DNA of 62,656 nucleotides from a bacterium (GTDB lineage Bacteria; Bacillota; Clostridia; Christensenellales; CAG-138). The stretch spans positions 1-62,656 of the forward strand of contig JALFDW010000011.1 in the NCBI GenBank assembly GCA_022778545.1, written 5' to 3'. Numbering within the stretch: the first letter of the stretch is position 1; each line of letters begins with the position of its first letter. This document shows positions 61,726 through 62,656 of this stretch, piece by piece. Position numbers and translations under genes: made by a program. Under the pieces are notes generated by a model that was not told the DNA's origin, did not search any database, and saw only the letters and a program-made list of their open reading frames with translations.

Positions 61726-61799
61726 TGCATCCTCCGCATGGTTATACGGAGGATGCAAAGTATCGAAAAAAGTGGCTGAACGCCACTTTTTTCGATACT
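61726..61799. repeat. two tandem hairpins between convergent genes, second one like element hairpin 1
   Basis: An 11-bp hairpin (TGCATCCTCCG 61726-61736 with 61747-61757) is followed by an 18-bp perfect hairpin (61759-61776 with 61782-61799, loop TGAAC). The second shares its core, A5-6-GTGGC-TGAAC-GCCAC-T5-6 framed by TCGA, with hairpin 1 of the element at 55236-55266. It probably ends transcription from both sides. Confidence 0.75.
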
Positions 61800-61841
61800 C
61801 TGAGCCTGCACAAGGCGGGGCTTTGATGCAGTAATTACGGA

Positions 61842-62656
61842 TTACAGTTTGTTGTATTCCTCTGGGATGGGGCAAACATAACTCCTGCCGTCCATGCTGC
61901 TGCGGAATTCCTCCCATGCACGCGCTAAGATGGTCTCATCCTCAAAAAGCCGAACGGCCGCAAGAGCGATGGCCTTGCCCGCTTGCACGGTGCCCTTATG
62001 GGCAGCGGCGGACTTGCCCTGTGCCACCATCTGCCACGAATGCGCCGGAGTGCCCTGAGCGCAGGTGACATATTCGAACCAACTGACGGGGCAGTTCAAG
62101 CTGACATCGCCCACATCGGTGGAACCAGGCGCTGTTTGACGCATGGTTACTGCCGGGAGACAGATGGTGTTGAACTCCGCACTTAACATCTGCTCGGCAA
62201 CCGCTTTCTGCTCTGCGGGGAGCAACGGCAAAAACATCTTTTTCAGAAGCCCGGAGCTCTCCGTTTTGGTGGGCGTGGTGGCGCGGATAGCATTTGCAAA
62301 AGCGAAATCCTTCTCGTCGTATGCGGGGGCACCTACGATATTAAGACACTCGGTCAGGAGTTTGCCCAGAACATTGTTGGGCATATAGTGGGAGCACGCC
62401 TTCTTGAAGATGATTTCCACCTCAGTCTCAGTCATCAGCGCTGCCCCTTGGGCAATCTTGTCCACACGCGCCTTAACGGCTGCCGCATCCTCGACCTTTG
62501 CACCGCGGATGAGATAGGTGGACTCTGCCTCCGCCTGTACCACGTTGGGCGAAAATCCGCCCGTGTTCAGAATGGCATAATGGAGCATGCATCCGGGGGG
62601 AATATGCTCGCGCAGATAATTACTGCCGACATTCATCAGCTCCACCGCATCGAGGG
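61842..62656 (-). CDS. M20-family AbgB-like aminobenzoyl-glutamate hydrolase, C-terminal part
   Basis: The last 270 or so codons of an M20 metallopeptidase are present; the 5' end lies beyond the right edge. The sequence LDAVELMNVGSNYLREHIPP, the TGGFSPNVVQAEAES block and the TPAHSWQMVAQGKSAAAHKG end are those of AbgB-type subunits that cut p-aminobenzoyl-glutamate or similar amides. Its composition resembles the 41.5-53.9 kb island, so it may belong to another acquired catabolic block. Confidence 0.85.
   Translation of the reverse strand, partial: LDAVELMNVGSNYLREHIPPGCMLHYAILNTGGFSPNVVQAEAESTYLIRGAKVEDAAAVKARVDKIAQGAALMTETEVEIIFKKACSHYMPNNVLGKLLTECLNIVGAPAYDEKDFAFANAIRATTPTKTESSGLLKKMFLPLLPAEQKAVAEQMLSAEFNTICLPAVTMRQTAPGSTDVGDVSLNCPVSWFEYVTCAQGTPAHSWQMVAQGKSAAAHKGTVQAGKAIALAAVRLFEDETILARAWEEFRSSMDGRSYVCPIPEEYNKL

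Overview
The window looks like chromosome of a spore-forming, high-GC member of the Clostridia (Firmicutes). The signs are a Firmicutes-type division and cell-wall (dcw) cluster with a PASTA-carrying SpoVD-like transpeptidase, SpoVT and SpoVB homologues, a SpoIID-like protein, strong AGGAGG ribosome binding sites, frequent GTG/TTG starts and sigma-A type promoters. I cannot name the genus from sequence alone.

Layout. 1-141: the end of an IS3-family insertion sequence. 274-15209: a long co-directional dcw operon, mraZ-rsmH-ftsL-spoVD-murE-mraY-[structured RNA candidate]-murD-ftsW-murA-ftsQ-ftsA-ftsZ, opened by a promoter carrying MraZ boxes and closed by a strong terminator. murF, murG and murC are absent from it. 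15.4-25.5 kb: an ECF-like sigma factor with a membrane partner, a small secreted protein, D-aminopeptidase DppA, the peroxide-defence pair yaaA-bcp, spoVT, an SDR enzyme, a large SpoIID-like protein with seven SH3 repeats, and HU. 25.6-34.8 kb: a YabN/MazG-like protein, a SpoVB-like flippase, a TGS-uridine kinase, exonuclease III, a flavin reductase with divergent HxlR regulator, a DUF4438 protein and a phosphodiesterase. 34.9-41.6 kb: a heterodimeric ABC exporter, a CAP-domain protein, an MFS carrier and a P-loop kinase-like protein.

41.5-53.9 kb is a catabolic island of visibly lower GC, bounded by about 130-bp direct repeats that duplicate the start of the P-loop gene. It carries an M20 amidohydrolase, a complete dipeptide ABC transporter (F, D, C, B and binding lipoprotein), an N-acyl-D-amino-acid deacylase, a DUF917 protein, a PucR regulator and an AroM-family protein. 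Together these suggest import and breakdown of small acylated, D- or cyclic amino-acid derivatives, under PucR control.

53.9-62.7 kb holds an L-asparaginase flanked by two inverted copies of a previously unassigned five-hairpin element, a PadR-DUF2812 pair and a MarR regulator. It then carries a single reading frame fusing 4-alpha-glucanotransferase (MalQ) to glycogen phosphorylase (GlgP), and the 3' part of an AbgB-like M20 peptidase gene that runs off the right edge.

The most unusual signals are the two collinear, covarying hairpin elements around the asparaginase gene, the MalQ-GlgP fusion with an intact internal start site, the repeat-bounded catabolic island, and the multi-stem RNA candidate inside the dcw operon.
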